Shown piece by piece: positions 63,452-64,000 of a stretch of 64,000 nucleotides of DNA (within the stretch, counting starts at the first letter, position 1; each line of letters begins with the position of its first letter). The notes below the pieces were generated by a model. That model was not told where the DNA came from. It saw nothing but the letters and a program-made list of their open reading frames with translations, and searched no databases. The position numbers and the translations under genes were made by a program. Origin of the DNA: Picochlorum sp. 'celeri' (taxonomy: Eukaryota; Chlorophyta; Trebouxiophyceae); the NCBI GenBank assembly GCA_010909725.1, contig JAACMV010000019.1, positions 682,001 to 746,000 on the forward strand. The letters are read 5' to 3'.

Positions 63452-63503
63452 GGTGGAAGCCAACAGAGTCTTGCAAAAAGCTTCTCTTTCCTTAATAAAA
63501 TTC

Positions 63504-63640
63504 CCTGAACCATACGCCTTAACCTCTCGGCCACACGATCGCTTTGATGGGAAGCTTCTGTCGATTTCGAAACTCCGATTCTTTTTAGTATTTCATTATG
63601 ATCGTGACAGGGTTCGAACCTGCGCTCTTTCGAATATGGA
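63504..63640 (-). tRNA. circularly permuted tRNA-Leu (anticodon CAG)
   Basis: Read on the minus strand, the 3' half comes first (63640 down to 63599) and the 5' half second (63540 down to 63504), with a 58-base linker (63541-63598). Rejoined, all parts of a leucine tRNA are present: acceptor stem GATCGTG/CACGATC (7 perfect pairs), D arm GCC..GGC with GAGAGGTTAA loop, anticodon stem TATGG/CCATA, loop TTCAGGT with anticodon CAG, a class II variable arm (3 pairs, GAAA loop), T arm GCAGG/CCTGT with TTCGAAC loop, and discriminator A. CCA is not encoded. The halves join between positions 37 and 38, where eukaryotic introns lie. The flanks pair GGGAA/TTCCC, and T32 can pair with A at -3, leaving a 3-base bulge as splicing endonuclease requires. 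B box precedes A box. T-runs follow at about 63497-63500 and 63475-63479 as Pol III terminators. Confidence 0.88.
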
Positions 63641-64000
63641 TATTCTGGGAAATAGTACAAAAGCGGAATTCTTCCATTGTCAATAAGCCTCTGATCCTTA
63701 GCCAGGACCTCATAAGTGAGGTCTTATACGGAATTTCCTCCCTCCACAGTGCATTATATTCACTACAATAAATATATTATTAATTTGTGTTGCATTCTAC
63801 GTCTTCTGATATGATATTTAGCGAATATTGTGTAGTATACGCGGAGAACGAAGCCAATGTTTCTAGGCCCAAGTCATACGGTCGTTTCCATCCATTGATG
63901 TTGTTACGTCTTAAATCATCTAAATTAGAACAACCACTTACTCATGATGGTTGCCAAGGTATATAAGCATTGCGACGACAATAATAGTCAACGAAGATAT
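63641..64000. other. spacer upstream of the permuted tRNA (minus sense)
   Basis: 360 AT-rich bases with no clear gene. It includes a perfect 7-bp hairpin with TAAG loop at 63706-63723 (GACCTCA/TGAGGTC) and the 5' leader of the permuted tRNA transcript. Confidence 0.35.

Noticed and set aside
63504..63540. Ordinary tRNA or tRNA-derived fragment from the 5' half alone
   Set aside because: No 3' half follows on the expected side, and the matching 3' half with perfect acceptor and anticodon complements lies on the other side, so a permuted gene explains both pieces.
1..64000. CRISPR arrays, bacterial operons, ribosome binding sites, rRNA or spliceosomal RNA genes
   Set aside because: Introns, transit peptides and gene content are eukaryotic nuclear; none of these features was seen on reading both strands.

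Overview
The window is a nuclear contig from a photosynthetic eukaryote, almost certainly a green alga (prasinophyte-grade or another chlorophyte). The supporting genes are a plastid granule-bound starch synthase, photosystem I subunit PsaG, the plant-type photosystem protein PSB33/LIL8, a plastid-targeted plant-type DAHP synthase, an ACX4-type peroxisomal acyl-CoA oxidase, a plastid-type circularly permuted GTPase and an EFR3 of plant type. Genes are packed tightly (about 37 protein genes in 64 kb), lie on both strands, and carry few short introns (mostly 75-250 bp). I rebuilt the exon structures by hand from GT..AG junctions that keep frame and restore family-conserved sequence. Nearly all donors read GTRYG(T), i.e. 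GTACGT, GTATGT or GTGCGT, and not GTAAGT.

Layout. 1-5.0 kb is repeat-rich: a TNP2/CACTA-like transposase gene and a LINE-type retrotransposon remnant (ORF1 plus a truncated endonuclease). 5.3-12.2 kb: a soluble-type adenylyl cyclase (minus), COX11 (plus), PSB33 (minus). 12.5-22.3 kb: a coiled-coil protein, a medium-adaptin-like protein, NOP16, DAHP synthase (minus) and two unassigned proteins, one of them a large alpha-solenoid. 22.4-31.1 kb: starch synthase (minus), a three-RRM protein (minus), plastid GTPase and EFR3. 31.1-32.0 kb: a gene-free stretch with inverted repeats. 32-42 kb: GATA factor, polyprenol reductase, MRS2-like Mg transporter, ACX4, an ER/K single-helix membrane protein, MPDU1. 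42-62.4 kb: Rab1, Sec24, plastid proteins, VPS37, PIG-P, an ARID protein, a UBA/PUB protein, prolyl 4-hydroxylase, PsaG, an Erv-like secreted protein, CCCH and KH RNA-binding proteins, PP4 catalytic subunit, a TRIP4-type zinc finger protein and a TAZ zinc finger protein. 62.7-64 kb: a Gag-like orphan ORF, a long perfect hairpin and a permuted tRNA gene.

The most unusual feature is at 63504-63640 (minus strand): the two halves of a tRNA-Leu(CAG) are encoded in reversed order, 3' half first, separated by a 58-nt linker. All stems pair perfectly or with one G-U, and the flanks form the anticodon-intron helix and the A-I pair expected for tRNA splicing endonuclease. This is a circularly permuted tRNA gene, a rare class known from red algae and prasinophyte greens.

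Functional themes: several genes serve the secretory and dolichol/GPI system (polyprenol reductase, MPDU1, PIG-P, Rab1, Sec24, VPS37, prolyl 4-hydroxylase), others serve the plastid, but there is no sign of co-transcription. Many neighbours are divergent pairs sharing 150-500 bp upstream regions.
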